Positions 1-11,916 are shown, counted from the first letter of the stretch. The stretch: 64,000 nt of DNA from Aedes albopictus (GCF_035046485.1 NC_085137.1:452778980-452842979); one strand, 5' to 3'. The notes: a model not told the origin generated them from the letters alone. Made by a program: numbers and translations.

Positions 1-395
1 CCGTATAGGACCCACCTGTATCAACGTCTTGTACATGGTACACTTAGTGCGTGGGTGCATCTTTTTAGACCGCAGCTTCTTGTAAGGCCCGTAGTAGGCA
101 CGACTTCCACTGATGATACGCCTTCATATTTCACGGCTAGCATTTATGTCAGCCGTCAGTAAGGATCCGAGGTAGACGAATTCCTCCACCACCTCGAAGG
201 TATCCCCGTCTATCGTCACATTACTACCTAAACGAACCCGATCGTATTGGATTCCGCCTGCTAGTATGTACTTTGTTTTGGACGCATGCACCATCAGGGC
301 GAACTTCGCCACTTCGCGTTTCAGGCGGATGTACAGATCTGCCACCATTCCAAATGTTCCTGCGTGCCTACGTCCTCCACGCCACACAGTGCTGC
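1..395 (-). mobile_element. LINE fragment, C-terminal part of reverse transcriptase (RTE-like)
   Basis: The minus strand reads a typical non-LTR reverse-transcriptase end. It has an SKTKYILAG segment, then GDTFEVVEEFVYLGSLLTAD, then SREI, and continues to the window edge with SRAYYGPYKKL and TKCTMYKTLI. One in-frame TGA follows SREI near 127-130, so the copy is dead. The order resembles the 'craniofacial development protein 2-like' RTE-type retroelements common in mosquitoes. The element runs out of the window on the left. The family is assigned from memory of motifs, not from an alignment. Confidence 0.8.
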
Positions 396-1379
396 GCCCC
401 ATAGACAAAAGTGAAAAAATCGACTTAAAAATTTTGTTCAATCTAGTATGCCATGCTGTTCATACATGCTTAAAGTATGTTGCTCGATCATTATAAGCTT
501 GAAGATCGTGTTTATTATACCAAAGAAACCTAGATTACCAAACAGTGTTTTCGCTGTCCAAAGAAAATTAATATTTTATAAAACAGATTCATCTTTGGGC
601 TAGCTCACCATTATTAAACGTTTAAGTTTTCAGTGAAAATCAAAATGGAAGGTCTACAACACATCAGTAGAATCTATTTTTTCGTTTTGCATGACAACAT
701 GTTTTGATATTTGTGAAAATAAAATGTCATAATGTAAGTACTTTATGGCGTAGAGGAAAAACGACCCGAAAATTCAAATTGCTAAACTAAAAATGACCTC
801 AAAAGACCTCTCTGAATTTTTCACCATGTTTTCTTTAGAGTATCCGCTAAATACTGAATTCGACTCCAGCTGCTTTTATTTGCTAATTTGTTAGTAATCG
901 AGCTTTTTCCGAATGATGTATTTATAGTCAAAATCGAAGATATTTTTGATCAAGTGTTCTTTTCTGATCCATTCAAACGAAAAGTGTATCGGTTTATATT
1001 GTTCTCTCGTTTTCTTATGAAACTGCTGATTTCTACGAAGAATTTCAGGGTAAACTTCAACGATTTCGCCATTTTTAAAGCATGTAACTGGACAAGAAAT
1101 GGTCAAACGCACGACCTTCAAGAAACAAAATGTTCGGTGAGGATAAAGTTTGTTGAATAAGTCATTCTTGCTATTATCTATTTATGATGATCTATATGTT
1201 TATACAGTTGCCTAAACTGCATTCTAGAAAAAAAACAGCAAGATTAAAATAAATTGGCGTTTAAGACACTTAAGCGATTATGAATTATGCAAAGGACATT
1301 TATGCAAATTGTAGCTTTAATCAAGTTTGTCAACTTCACCGAAGACACTAATGCGAAAAAATGTATGGTACGTTAGTTA
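396..1379. other. AT-rich spacer without recognisable gene
   Basis: About 1 kb of AT-rich sequence separates the two LINE fragments. The overlapping short frames at 888-1160 (plus) and 891-1121 (minus) show no domain motif. I cannot tell whether this is decayed element or host DNA. Confidence 0.5.
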
Positions 1380-2560
1380 TGATTTTTGTCCTGCAGTTCC
1401 ATACATTCGCAGCACTGTGCGCCATTGTGCTGCTTCCACCTTTCGATCACCACACGTCCGTCCTCCGAGCTTCTCGTAGAACTTCTATGTTCATGGGAAC
1501 GGCACAGCAAGCAGCTCCATTTCCTCACACTCCACTTCTTTCAGGCGGCGCTTTTTCCCCCGGAAGAGCCGGGTCTGCTGCTTCCGCTTCTATTTGTAAC
1601 GCTCCACGTTCTGCCGGGTTCCATGCTGCAGCATTACCGCCCGTACTGCGTTCTTTTCCTCCAAAATCGCTCTACACTGCTCGTCAAACCATTCGTTTTG
1701 TTGACTCCTTTCCACGTACTCGATGGTGCTCTCGGCTGCGTCGTTGATGATTGCTTTTACTGTTCTCCAGCAGTCCTCAAGTGGGGCCACATTGAGCTCG
1801 CCCTCATCTGGCAACGTTGCCTTGAGATTATGCACGTATGTTGAGGCGACATCCGATTGCTTCACTCGCTCTAGATTGTACCGTTGCGGTCGCCGGTACC
1901 GTACATGGTTGAAGACGGAGAGTTTTGGGAGCAGATTGACCACAGAGTCAATCCCAAGTAACAATGACAGCCGAATAATAGCTTATTCATCTGTTATACA
2001 GCAATAATGTTATTTTTGGGATTTTAGCGCCACGATAAGTCCTGACATCAATAATGTCGCAGAAGTGCCGTCCATCAATCAGAACGTGGTCGATTTGCGA
2101 TCCCGTTTACTGTGGTGATCTCCTGGTGTAACGATAAGGGAGGCTGTGCTGGAAGAAGGCGCTACGAATGGCCTTGTTCTTGAAGGCGGTGGAATCGATG
2201 AGGCGTAGGCCATTTTCATTCGTCAGTTGGTGAGCGCTGAACTTTTCAATCGTCGGTCTGAATTCCTCCTGCTGGCCTACCTGAGCGTTTTGATCTCCTA
2301 TGATGATCTTGACATTGTGGCTTGGGTAGCGAATGTACTAGCGTCTTTGTCTTTGCAGCGCTACGATTCCGAACCCGTGGTCCTTCAGTATATCGACAAG
2401 AATGCGTGTGCTCTCGATGAAGTTGAGAGATCTGCAGTTCCACATACCGAGCTTCTAATTGCAAGTTCCTTTTCATCACTGTGGTAGTCGCCATTGCTAT
2501 CGGTTCGCATTCTTCTCTTGTTGATTTTTCGGTGCTTGTCTTTTTACGGCTTGCTCGTAG
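1380..2560 (-). mobile_element. LINE fragment: AP-endonuclease and EN-RT linker (RTE-like)
   Basis: Read on the minus strand from about 2480 down, the sequence gives a frameshifted endonuclease start (GMWNCRSLN, then GIVALQ). Next come KIIIGDQNAQVGQQEEFRPT, the segment FFQHSLPYRYTRRSPQ and, after a stop, SQIDHVLIDGRHF. Then comes the linker ORF 1964-1590 with NEWFDEQCRAILEEKNAVRA, running on towards 1400 with further frame breaks. This is the exonuclease-endonuclease-phosphatase domain plus linker of an RTE-like non-LTR element. The RT core expected between this piece and 1-395 is missing, so the copy is internally deleted or these are two separate insertions. The plus-strand ORFs here are shadows. 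Confidence 0.8.
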
Positions 2561-3030
2561 GGCCTGACACCAACACACTAAACAAGAGAACTGGGCTTAC
2601 CTTCCAGGAAGCTACGGGTTCTATATTGGCATTTCCTCCAACTACAGTGCTAAATAGCTAGGCTCAAGCGCCAGTCTTCGCGAAGCTTTAGATCTCAAAT
2701 TTGATTTACAGCTCAGTGTTCATGGGAAGTTTGATAACAATCACGTATTTTGAGCTGTTCTTGTAGTGGTCTCTCCACGCCCTACTGGAACTAGTTCTGG
2801 AATATCCGAGTAATTGGACTGTTTATCTTTTGGTCCATGGCTTGATGGTATTGTGAATTTAGTTCAAAATTTGTAAAATATGAGCCGTTGAACCATATTT
2901 AGGCGTTGCAATCTGAAAACGCTCTGTTCTGGTAAGTCCCTGTGTCCAAGTATTGGCAAGTCGCCAATAGTGACCTAGTAACCCATATGTTTTTTTTTTT
3001 TCATTTCAGGCCAAAAGAATGAAAATCGAT
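2561..3030. other. Spacer, possible LINE 5' sequence
   Basis: No ORF or RNA signal is visible. The part to about 2700 may be untranslated sequence of the minus-strand LINE. A T11 run lies near 2990. Confidence 0.35.
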
Positions 3031-3031
3031 G

Positions 3032-3800
3032 CAGAGCTATGCTCCATGGACCTGCAGGATGTTACACCGTATCAGCAATGTTCAAAAATCCATTTATTAC
3101 GCTTATAGATCTTAAGGCCTTTTTTCGTGGAAGTTCTTAGATGCCCTAGAATAACCTTGAAAATAACATCTCTTCAGAACTATGCTCCATGGACCTGTAG
3201 GATATTGCATCGTATCAGTAATGTAACTACAATCCATCGATTACGCTTATAGATCTTAAGGCCCTTCCTCGCGGAATTTCTGGGAGGCCCTTGAATATTC
3301 TTGAAAATAACTTCTCTTCAGAACTATGCTCCATGGACCTGTAGGATGTTACACCGTATCAGCAATGTTCAAAAATCCATTTATTACGCTAGTAGATTTG
3401 ATTGATTTGTCTTTATTTAAGAGACTTTCAGCCCTTGGCTGGTTCGTCTCTCCTGCTTGTAGATCTTAAATTATTTATTCGCGGATATTGGATGAGCTAG
3501 AGCATATTTGGGAAGTAGTTTTCTACACAGAACCATGCTCCATGGATCTTTGGGTAACATCATATATAGGTAACCGCATCAATAATATAGCAACAATTAA
3601 TTGATTACGCTCGTACGTCTCTACAGAACTATGCTCTAAGAACCTGTAGGATGTTGCACCGTATCAGTAATGTAACTACAATCCATCGATTACGCTTGTA
3701 GATCTTAAGGCGCTTATTCGCGAAAGTCCTTGAATAACCTAAGTTCTTGGATAACCTAGAACATCATTTAATTTGTTCTTAACAGAACCATACTCCAGGA
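3032..3800. repeat. Tandem repeat, about 143-bp unit, six partial copies
   Basis: Units start with CAGARCTATGCTCCATGGACC at about 3032, 3175 and 3319, so the period is 143-144 bp. More diverged units start at 3528, 3624 and 3783. Each intact unit also contains a block like CCGTATCAGYAATG and a TTACGCTTATAGATCTTAAGG block. The third unit is lengthened by an inserted fragment at about 3396-3460. Confidence 0.85.
3396..3460 (-). repeat. SINE 3'-tail fragment inside the tandem repeat
   Basis: Reverse-complemented, the segment reads GAGACGAACCAGCC-AAGGGCTGAAAGTCTC-TTAAATAAAGACAAATCAAT. The same 'gatgaaccagcc..aaaatctc' tail recurs at 40561, 41761, 51200 and 54062. It interrupts the third 143-bp unit. 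Confidence 0.6.
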
Positions 3801-3834
3801 ATCACGTTTAGAAAACCCCCATCTAACACCCCTA

Positions 3835-3935
3835 GCCCCCCATGTATTAACCCCCCCCCCCTCCTCCACCCTTTTCTACAGACCTCTTACATCATCCTCC
3901 CCAACCCCCCCCCCCCCCCCTTATACCACTTTTCA
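3835..3935. repeat. C-rich low-complexity tract
   Basis: The segment has C runs of 12 or more at about 3849 and 3907 in a C/T-rich context. ORFs crossing it on the minus strand (3892-4272) are poly-G artefacts. Confidence 0.9.
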
Positions 3936-4079
3936 ACCCCCTTGCAACCCTTTCCCATAAATCCCCTCTTATCCTTTTACTAAGAGTTCCCTTCTGGATA
4001 CTTAGCGCGAGAAAGTTGAAAAAAAAACCCGTGTTAATTCGCGAATTCGTGTAAAAAAAGCCGTGTAAAAAAATGCCCT

Positions 4080-4740
4080 TTAGCAGAAATCCAATTATCC
4101 AGGCAGTCACGACGGACGCGCCGGGCCGCCAATTCGTCAAAGTTGGAGCCTCTGTCCGTCCTGTCGCACCACCAGCGCACCACACTACAGGGGAAGATCC
4201 ACGCCGCCCGATAAGAAAAGCGCGAGACGAGCAGATGATGCTCTCATGACCGCATTCTTGAGGGGATCGCACACCCTGTCAGCTTCGAGTTCCAGTCAAC
4301 TGTAGTTTGTGTGTTGAACATGTGCGTGCACTAGCGCCACGCCACGGCCGCACGCCGGTCGGCCGCCGTGTTTGCGGGGGAGATTAAAATCACATCAGCT
4401 GCGGATTTGTTACGTCCGCCGTCCGTCGACCGTCCATCAGTCAGAGTCAGGAGGATGACAACGGGAAGCCCTCGAGAGGGACACCCAGTTCATTGAATTA
4501 GTTGATAGAAGCATTTCGAGAACAATATAGTCGATTCAGGCCAGGCCTTGGGCCAGGCGGCCGAAGGAAAGCGGCCGATACGATTCCGATGCGGCGGCGA
4601 TGGTTGATTAATTGACGTGAAGTGTGTTCGGCGCGGCACCAGCCGGCAGAGTCTCTGCCAGGGCTGACACACAATGTTTAATGTGGAGCTCGCGAGAGTG
4701 GGTGAGATAATCATGGACTTGGACACGCACGCGTACTGAT
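4080..4740. other. GC-rich island without assignable ORF
   Basis: Base composition changes sharply to GC- and CpG-rich (clusters such as GACGGACGCGCCGGGCCGCC and CACGCCACGGCCGCACGCC) inside AT-rich repeats. The short ORFs here show no domain. A 5' exon or promoter of an off-window gene is possible. An arthropod-type initiator word (TCAGT) occurs at about 4438, but that is weak evidence. Confidence 0.4.
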
Positions 4741-4964
4741 CTGTTTTGATTGGGTGTGACTTATATTAGAAAGCCGACAGGATTGATCATTTTAAGCGAG
4801 AAGGTGCAAGGGAAACATGTCAAAATGAACGGTTTTCCGAAGAAAGTCTTTTGTGAAAGATCGAGATAACTAATACTGGCTAATAAGCCTCTTACAAAAC
4901 ATGTCGAACTAACGGGATTGGTTGTCTAACAAATATTACTTCTTATTCTAAAGCAAACGATTGT

Positions 4965-5452
4965 ATGCTAAGCTGCAGAAGTTCAGTATTCCCTCCAGAT
5001 TCATCATTTTCATTATCAGATATTAAAAATGTTCTAGGTAATGTTCCATCTCCATTTTACATACTAGGAGATTTCAATGCACATAATATTGCTTGGGGTA
5101 GTGATATAACTGATGGTAGAGGAAATTTGATTATGGATATTATTAATGAATTTAATTTGAGTATTCTTAATGATGGGTCCTTTACTAGAATTGCTGATCC
5201 TCCTGCTCATCATACGTGCATTGATTTATCTTTTTGTTCAAATTATTTGTCATTTATTTCTTCCTGGAAAACTATCAATGATCCTAATGGTAGTGATCAT
5301 TTACCTATTTTGATTGAAATTTGTAATTCTAACTATAATCAACCATCTAATGAATCACGTGTTTCTGACCTATGTAAAAATGTAGAGAATGGATCAAATT
5401 TGCTGATCTCATTTCGTTATCATTAACCAACTTTGATTATTCCGTATCTTCT
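4965..5452 (+). pseudogene. LINE endonuclease domain (EEP family)
   Basis: The open segment 4965-5426 carries FYILGDFNAHNIAWGSD with the catalytic Asp-Asn pair, RGNLIMDIINEFNLSILNDG, a TCIDLSFCS segment, and NDPNGSDHLPI with the terminal S-D-H triad. These are endonuclease signatures of non-LTR elements. After a frameshift near 5385 the reading continues as WIKFADLISL towards the first insertion. Confidence 0.85.
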
Positions 5453-5464
5453 CTTGAAAACTAT

Positions 5465-7255
5465 CAGTGTTGTTGAGTTCCGAGAGAATCAGTGAGAGAA
5501 ATTAATATTTTCTCTCTGTTTGAAACAACCGCTTCGATCGGTGTGTTGGTACAGCCTACATAGTACATACACTGCCACTCGGGAAATGAACAAGTTTACA
5601 CGTTTAATGGCTAAGTTTATTCAGCCGCACCAACCGAATGGACAGTCGAGCAGCAAGGCCGTGATTCGCTCACGCATTGATCGAAGTCGGTTGTAAACAT
5701 TGCGGTGCTCAATCACTTGGCGATAATTTTCGCAGAAGATTGCTGAGTGCGTTCATTTTGATCGAATCAGTTTCTTCCAAAAGTTCTTGTTGATGTAGCA
5801 TTAGGCAGCAATCGACAGGCATTTTTTCACGTTTCTTCCTGTTGCACCCAAAGCACTCTATTTCTGCATTAGTGTAGGTGTAACCAGTTGGATTTCCAAT
5901 AATATAATAAAGGGCGTAAAAAACGTTCGTTTTAATAAGAGACTTTCACTGCATGTTCATACAAGTCCACCATTTGTCCTCTAATTGTCCTCTAATATAT
6001 CAGCAGGGGAAGGCCCCAAACGTCCCTGGAAACCACTCGAATCCCGAATGCGTCCCAAAAGCCAAATACTAAATCATAAATTAGTACACTTTTCCACACG
6101 AACGAATCAAGCGTTTTCCATTTACAATCAGGATAATTGACTGGCCTCTGATCATTAAATTTACACCAACCCAAGCAGCAGTTAGGGTTCTCCGACGACT
6201 GACGACCGGCACATACCTTATAATTTAGCTGCCCCAGCTAGCAAGCATATGTTCTGGTTTCGTCATCATTGATGACGTCAAACCCAACATAGACCCAACC
6301 GTTATCCGATGTGGGTCCAGCAGTGGCCCAGCATTCGTTAAAAATTGACCCGACTTCCGATAATTTTTCAGTGTGGCGGAATGTTGGTGCTCCGTGCTCA
6401 GCTAGTCATTTAAGTTACATTTTTTTTTCAAATGGCAAGGAATCGCTTCCTGTTAGATGGTTGCTCTGGCTGACTGAAATCGTTTTAAGATGACTAGAAG
6501 CAAACATAAGTGAAAATGTCGGTTACTGTTCAAATGACTTACTGCAATAAGGCAATCTAGCGTTCATCACCATTCTCTCTCAAGCAGCCACAGAAGATAG
6601 CAATTTTGTGTTTAATATTTTCATAGGGAGGGAAACGGTTCCGTATGAAAACAAACCTATCCTCCTCGGCAGCGAAACAGAGAAAGATGATCAAACGTCA
6701 GATAGCCTTATACTAAGGGGTACCGCTAAAAAAAATAATCATTTTGTTCCTTCAGCATATTCGTAGTTACACGGTACTGTACCGTGTCAAAATTTGAGTT
6801 GAATTCATCAAAGCAAACCATAATTGACAATTTTGATTAAAAATCGGCGCCAGTCTGATCAATTATGAGATACAGTGTGTACATATTTCCAGTTGATTAA
6901 TGTTTTTATTTTGAAAATCGGTCGACAAATAGCTGCAAACTGAGCTTCCGAAAATTATCAGACTGCGATAGAAATTGATTCGATCAAGACACAAAACATG
7001 AAAGGCGCAATCGGATCGGAAAGTGATAATGAACAACCGATTGGCAGAGACGATTCTATCAGTTCATAACAAATACATGCGATGATGAACGCTTGTTTAA
7101 ATGACAGCAGTGCAAGATCACTCAGTATTCATTCAGATTTTGAGTTACTGTGCCAGTTTTCAAACGTATAGGTGATGCCAGCCCCTTTGCTGTGGGTGTT
7201 GATTGAGTGTGGAAAGAGTGGTTACTGATCGGGTTTTGAACTGATTGAAAACATC
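5465..7255. mobile_element. 1.79-kb insertion in the LINE, 12-bp target duplication
   Basis: CTTGAAAACTAT occurs at 5453-5464 and again at 7256-7267 and flanks the segment exactly. Joining across it continues the LINE frame (SSLENY then KLFCEII). The insert has no long ORF and I found no clear terminal inverted repeats, so its class is unknown. A 12-bp duplication fits a retroposon better than a classical DNA transposon. It contains a short hairpin (ACACGGTACTGTACCGTGT near 6770) and may be composite. Confidence 0.7.
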
Positions 7256-7267
7256 CTTGAAAACTAT

Positions 7268-8393
7268 AAATTATTTTGTGAGATAATTAGATGTTTATTT
7301 AAATCTCAAAAATTTAAAAACTTTACTAAATCATCTGTAAATAAACGTCCTTCATTTTGGTGGGACAGTGATTGTTCATTTGCTTTAAAAAATAAATCAG
7401 ATGATTTGAAAAAGTTTCGTCGTTTTGGCTCTAGGGAAAATTATTTTTCATATTGTAAGGCAGAAGCTCAATTCTAAATTCAAAAAACGTAATTATTGGA
7501 AAAGTTTTGTTGAAAATCTTGATAGAGAGTCTTCTTTATCAACATTATGGACAGTTGCCAGAAATTTGCAAACATAATTCTTCTCCTCCCGAAATTCTAG
7601 AATATTCTGAAGATTGGATTCATAAATTTTCATCTAAGATTTGTCCAGATTTTGTTCCTCCGATTATAAATTTCAAAAATCATCAAAAATATAATCACTT
7701 TCCTGAACTTTGTGCTCCATTTTCTATAGCAGAATTTAACTTGGCTTTATTCATAACAAATAACACTTCTCCGGGTATTGATAATATAAAATTTATAGTG
7801 TTGCAAAATTTACCGCTTGATGGGAAATTACATTTATTAGCATAATATAATTCATTTCTTTTTGAGAACACTTTACCTTTAGAATGGCGTGCTACTAAGG
7901 TTATTAGTATAGTTAAACCGAGTAAGGATCCTTCGTTTGTAGATAGTCGTAGACCAATTAGTTTACTATCATGCCTTCGGAAACTAATGGAAAGAATGAT
8001 ATTAAATCGTCTTGAATTATGGGCCGAGAACAACAACATTTTATCCTCGTCGCAGTTTGGATTTAGGAAAGGATCTAGTACTCGTGATTGCATTGCTCTT
8101 TTGGCTTCCCAGTCAATCTTTCATTTAATATGAAGCAGGATGTAGTTTCTACTTTCCTGGATGTTTCCGGGGCTTACGATTCTGTTCTCATTGATTTACT
8201 TTTTCAGATACTGAATAATTTCAAAATTCCTTGTGTTATGAGTAATTTATATATAATTTGTTTTCTTTTAAAATTATGCATTTTTATCACAATGGTTCTT
8301 CTAAACTGATTAGATATAGTTACTTTGGACTTCCTCAGGGCTCTTGTTTGAGTCCTTTTTATATAATTTATTCACAAGTGATTTGGCGTTAGT
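7268..8393 (+). pseudogene. LINE reverse transcriptase, N-terminal and palm part
   Basis: After WWDSDC and a linker (KRNYWKSFVENL, SSLSTLWTVARN) the frame breaks near 7474. The open frame 7507-7845 covers the start of the RT domain. From about 7850 the sequence reads LPLEWRATKVISIVKPSKDPSF, RRPISLLSCLRKLMERM and SQFGFRKGSSTRDCIALL. It then shifts to FLDVSGAYDSVLIDLLF and reaches GLPQGSCLSP just before the second insertion. These are fingers and palm motifs of a non-LTR RT. Confidence 0.8.
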
Positions 8394-8395
8394 TA

Positions 8396-9379
8396 GGGTA
8401 TATGTACCATTCCTTGGCCTAATTTGCAAGCCACCTTGACAATTTTGACCATAACTCATGAATTAATAGCACTAGAAATAATATGTTGAGCATATTACAC
8501 ACTCTAGGCAATGCATGTTTCACCATTTGGAAGTAAACAAACGTAAATATTCAAGAATTTACTTAAAGAAGTTGAAAAGATTCGATGCGATGGTATGCAA
8601 CGTTGGTCTATGGTACAAAAATTGGCCTATTAGTGGATACAACGTTGGCCTATTGCTTTCTACGCACTAGAACCACTAATTATCTCATTTTTCAATATTT
8701 CTGTTGAAGTATTATCTCTGTTTGTTCACCAATCTTACTTTTAAATTACATATTTGGAGCCAAATTTTCAAAAAAGTATAAATAAATCACTTAAACTAAA
8801 GTACTTTCTTAATTTAGTAACGAAAACAACGCAACCCTATTATTGTGTTAAATTTTTTGTCACCGCACACAAAATCTTTCTTCCTGTTCGTTCTTTCTGG
8901 TTCTTACGCAAACAATGTTGTGACGTCACTTTATCGGTGTTTTTGACGTCACTTTACTGATGGGCCAAGATTTGGGTACATAGTGAAAAAAAGGTCCTCA
9001 ATATTCGGCCCACATTCAATTTGTGAAATAGTTATTATTCGTTGAAAACAAATACACAACTTCAAAATAGCGTCTTTGACCGTCGCATTAAATGTTCAGT
9101 TATTGAAAAGTCAATTCGAAAAGTTCCAGAATCATGCCATTTATGATCATGTGTATAGGCTACCCACTAAGCCGAAGAATCGTGGCGTCTACAAAAGCTA
9201 AACAAAGTGACATTTTCATTCAATTTTAATGCTCCAAAGTGCTAAAATTGAAACGAAATGTTACAGTTGTTTGGCGTATAGCTTTTCCGATATCCAGTTA
9301 TGTGTGTTTGTTTGAGTTTTTGGTTTACGTTGAGATAGGCCGAACGAGGGGACTATGCCAACGAAGCATCCCGATACCC
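8396..9379. mobile_element. 984-bp TA-flanked element in the RT domain
   Basis: The segment starts GGGTAT and ends ATACCC, and TA lies on both sides (8394-8395 and 9380-9381). The insertion falls between the LPQGS and FADD motifs of the RT. With the element and one TA removed the frame reads DLALVIPNGCYFYQFADD. TA duplication and short terminal inversion suggest a Tc1/mariner-type non-autonomous element. No transposase is seen. Confidence 0.75.
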
Positions 9380-9381
9380 TA

Positions 9382-10120
9382 TACCAAATGGATGTTATTT
9401 TTATCAATTTGCTGATGATAAAGTTTTATCAATCAGTGGTAAAAACAGAGAAATTATTCGTCATTTTATGCAATGTACGTTAGATAATATTGATGTTTGG
9501 GCTCATAACAATGGATTCACATTTTCAGTTTCGAAAACCAAATTTATTATATTTTCACGTAAACATTTAATGGTCATGAAATCGAGCAAGTTGATGATTA
9601 TAAATATTTGGGAATATGGTTTGATTCAAAATTATTGTGGAATAAACATATTCAATATGTACAAAAAATTTGTGCAAAAAGAATCAATTTTCTTAGATCT
9701 ATAACAGGGACTTGGTGGGGAGCTCACCCTTCAGATTTAATTGCACTTTATAAAACAACCATTCGTTCTGTTATGGAATATGGATGTTTTGCTTTTGTGC
9801 TGCCAAAACTCATTTTTCCAAACTTGAAAAAAAAATCAATTTCATTGCTTAAGAATTTGTTTAAAACTAATGAATTCTACTCATACTCAATCAGTAGAAT
9901 TTTTATCTGGAATTATTCATCTTAAAATTCGTTTCATTGAATTAAATAGCAAATTTATGTTACAATGCTTCAATAATAGTCATCCAGTAGGTAACATTTT
10001 AAAATATTTATTTGAAATAAATCCTACTTGTAGAATTTTAGATTCCTTTAATTGTTGTTCTTCAGTAAATATAATACCGAGTTCAATTCCATCACGTCAT
10101 TTCCATAATTATGGTATTGA
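9382..10120 (+). pseudogene. LINE reverse transcriptase, catalytic FADD and thumb part
   Basis: The segment opens with CYFYQFADDKVLSISG, the FADD being the catalytic YxDD box. NGFTFSVSKTKFIIFSRK, then YLGIWFDSKLLWNKHIQYVQK, FLRSITGTWWGAHPSDLIALYKT and IRSVMEYGCFAF follow across small frameshifts. These match the region after the catalytic box of I-type elements. It ends in FHNYGID, where the third insertion sits. Confidence 0.8.
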
Positions 10121-10122
10121 TA

Positions 10123-11063
10123 AAGGGCGAACACGATGAAATTGCCACACAGAAAATATTGTATAACTTTTGATTGCGTTCGTCAAAATAGCTAATGTTT
10201 TGACCATGAATAGTATATTATGTGTAGCTAATACCATAAAATTTTCATTAAAATCGGTTGAGTATTGGCGCATATATTGTTGATATCATAAAATGAGATT
10301 TTAGGAAATTTGTGCACCCATTTAAAAAAATACTTAGGCTATAACTTTTTTGTTACCTCATCAAAACGTTTGAAAATTTCACTCGATATTCTTAACATAG
10401 TATCAATTAAGTGGTAAAAATTTAATCGAAATCGGTTCAGTACTTTTTCTAGTAAATATCCAAAGCTCAAATCGCTTCAAGGTAAATTTTAGGTACTTTT
10501 TGACCATTTTTAGTTCCGCGTGCACTATTTTGACTGTAGAACTGGTAACACTGCCCCGATTTTTATAAAACTTTGACAGTGTAAAATTGTTGTGTTAAAC
10601 TGTTTACAGTGAAAATTTCAGCCATTTTTGTTGAGTACTTTCAAAGTAAGAGCAGTTTGAATTTCACTATACCAAAAACCACATCTGCTTATTGTGACAT
10701 AGTGCGATATATGGCTATAACTTTTTAACGGTATGATCAAATTGAATGAAATTTTGACAAACTACTTCTACATGCATACTTTACGCACATAAACATTTTC
10801 TTTGAAATCGGTTAAGTATTTTTGGCGCCAGCGTTGAAACGGCAAAAAAGTGATATTTTCCAAAATGTTTGCACAAGATTCTCAAGTGGCAATTTCCTTG
10901 TTTCAACGATATCTCCGCCAATACTCAACCGATTTTAATGAAAATTTTATGGTATTAGCTACACATAATATACTATTCATGGTAAAAAAATAAGCTATTT
11001 TGGCGAACGCAATCAAAAGTTATACAATATTTTCTATGTGGCAATTTCTTCGTGTTCGCCCTT
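10123..11063. mobile_element. 941-bp MITE with ~165-bp terminal inverted repeats
   Basis: The left end begins AAGGGCGAACACGATGAAAT and the right end is its inverse (...CGTGTTCGCCCTT). Inverted similarity continues inward for about 165 bp to a TTGAGTATTGGCG block on each side. TA flanks both ends (10121-10122, 11064-11065). Removing the insert rejoins GID with IHSFHPIVDL in frame. Internal stretches such as 'ATAACTTTTKxACG..AAATCGGTT' occur several times. Confidence 0.85.
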
Positions 11064-11065
11064 TA

Positions 11066-11916
11066 TTCATTCATTTCATCCTATAGTGGATTTGTCTTTT
11101 TATTACGAACTGAAACAAATTCCAAATTATGAATATTCTCGTTTTGCACCTATTTTATTTCAACGTAAATTTGTTGGCCTAGAGCCTAATCAGTTTTACT
11201 TTTCTGATGGATCATTAATCCAAAATGTAGCTGGATTTGGTATTTACAATTATTCTTCAGCATATTTTTCAAACTACAATCTCCTTGCTTGATTTTTATT
11301 GCTGAATTAATTGCATTATATTATACATGTACTTTAAACAGAAATTTGTCTTGTACCGACTTTTCGAACCCTCTAAGCAGAATACCCTCTTCGAATGAGT
11401 GTAATCAGTTTCGTACCTTTTAACTCCGCCCTATGTTGCTTATCCTTTGACAGATACGCGTATTTCGACTACCACTTGTAATCTTCCTCAGTGTCAGTTA
11501 TCCAGTCAGTTAGTTAGTGGATAACTGACACTGAGGCAGATTACAAGTGGTAGTCGAAATACGCGTATCTGTCAAAGGGTAAGCAACACAGGGCGGAATT
11601 AAAAGGTACGAAACTGATTACACTCATTCGAATAAATTTGTCGCCAAACATTTTTATTATATGTTCAGATAGTTTAGGCTGTTTAATTGCTATCAAGTCG
11701 ATTAATTTTAACTTTAAAACGCATCATATCATTTTGAAGTTGAAAGAAGAACTATATAATTTACATCTTCAGGGTTTTGTTATCAAGTTCGTGTGGCTTC
11801 CTGCTCATTCAAATATTTATGGTAATGAGCAAGCTGATGCTTTAGCCAAACTAGGTGTTCGTAATGGTGTTGAATATTGTCGACAAATTGCTTCATCTGA
11901 ATATTTACAGAGTTGA
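11066..11916 (+). pseudogene. LINE RNase H domain, interrupted
   Basis: The first half (11066-11341) reads YFSDGSLIQNVAGFGIYNYS, holding the first catalytic Asp. A frameshift at about 11289 is followed by FIAELIALYYTCTLNRN. The second half (11643-11916) reads FIICSDSLGCL with the second acidic motif, then VKFVWLPAHSNIYGNEQADALAK with the terminal His/Asp motif. The halves are separated by the hairpin insertion at 11351-11633. Confidence 0.85.
11351..11633. mobile_element. 283-bp insertion that is almost entirely one hairpin
   Basis: AAATTTGTC (9 bp) occurs at 11342-11350 and 11634-11642. The insert contains two inverted arms, 11390-11504 and 11518-11632 (115 bp each, only a few mismatches), around a 13-nt loop. 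The arms start TTCGAATGAGTGTAATCAGT. A half copy of the same arm lies at 60771-60864. This looks like a foldback or MITE family. Removing it rejoins NRNLS with PNIFIICSDS in frame. Confidence 0.85.

Noticed and set aside
1386..1844. 152-codon plus-strand ORF
   Set aside because: It is antisense to the LINE linker and has no motif.
3892..4272. 126-codon minus-strand ORF
   Set aside because: It ends in poly-glycine from the poly-C tract and has no motif.
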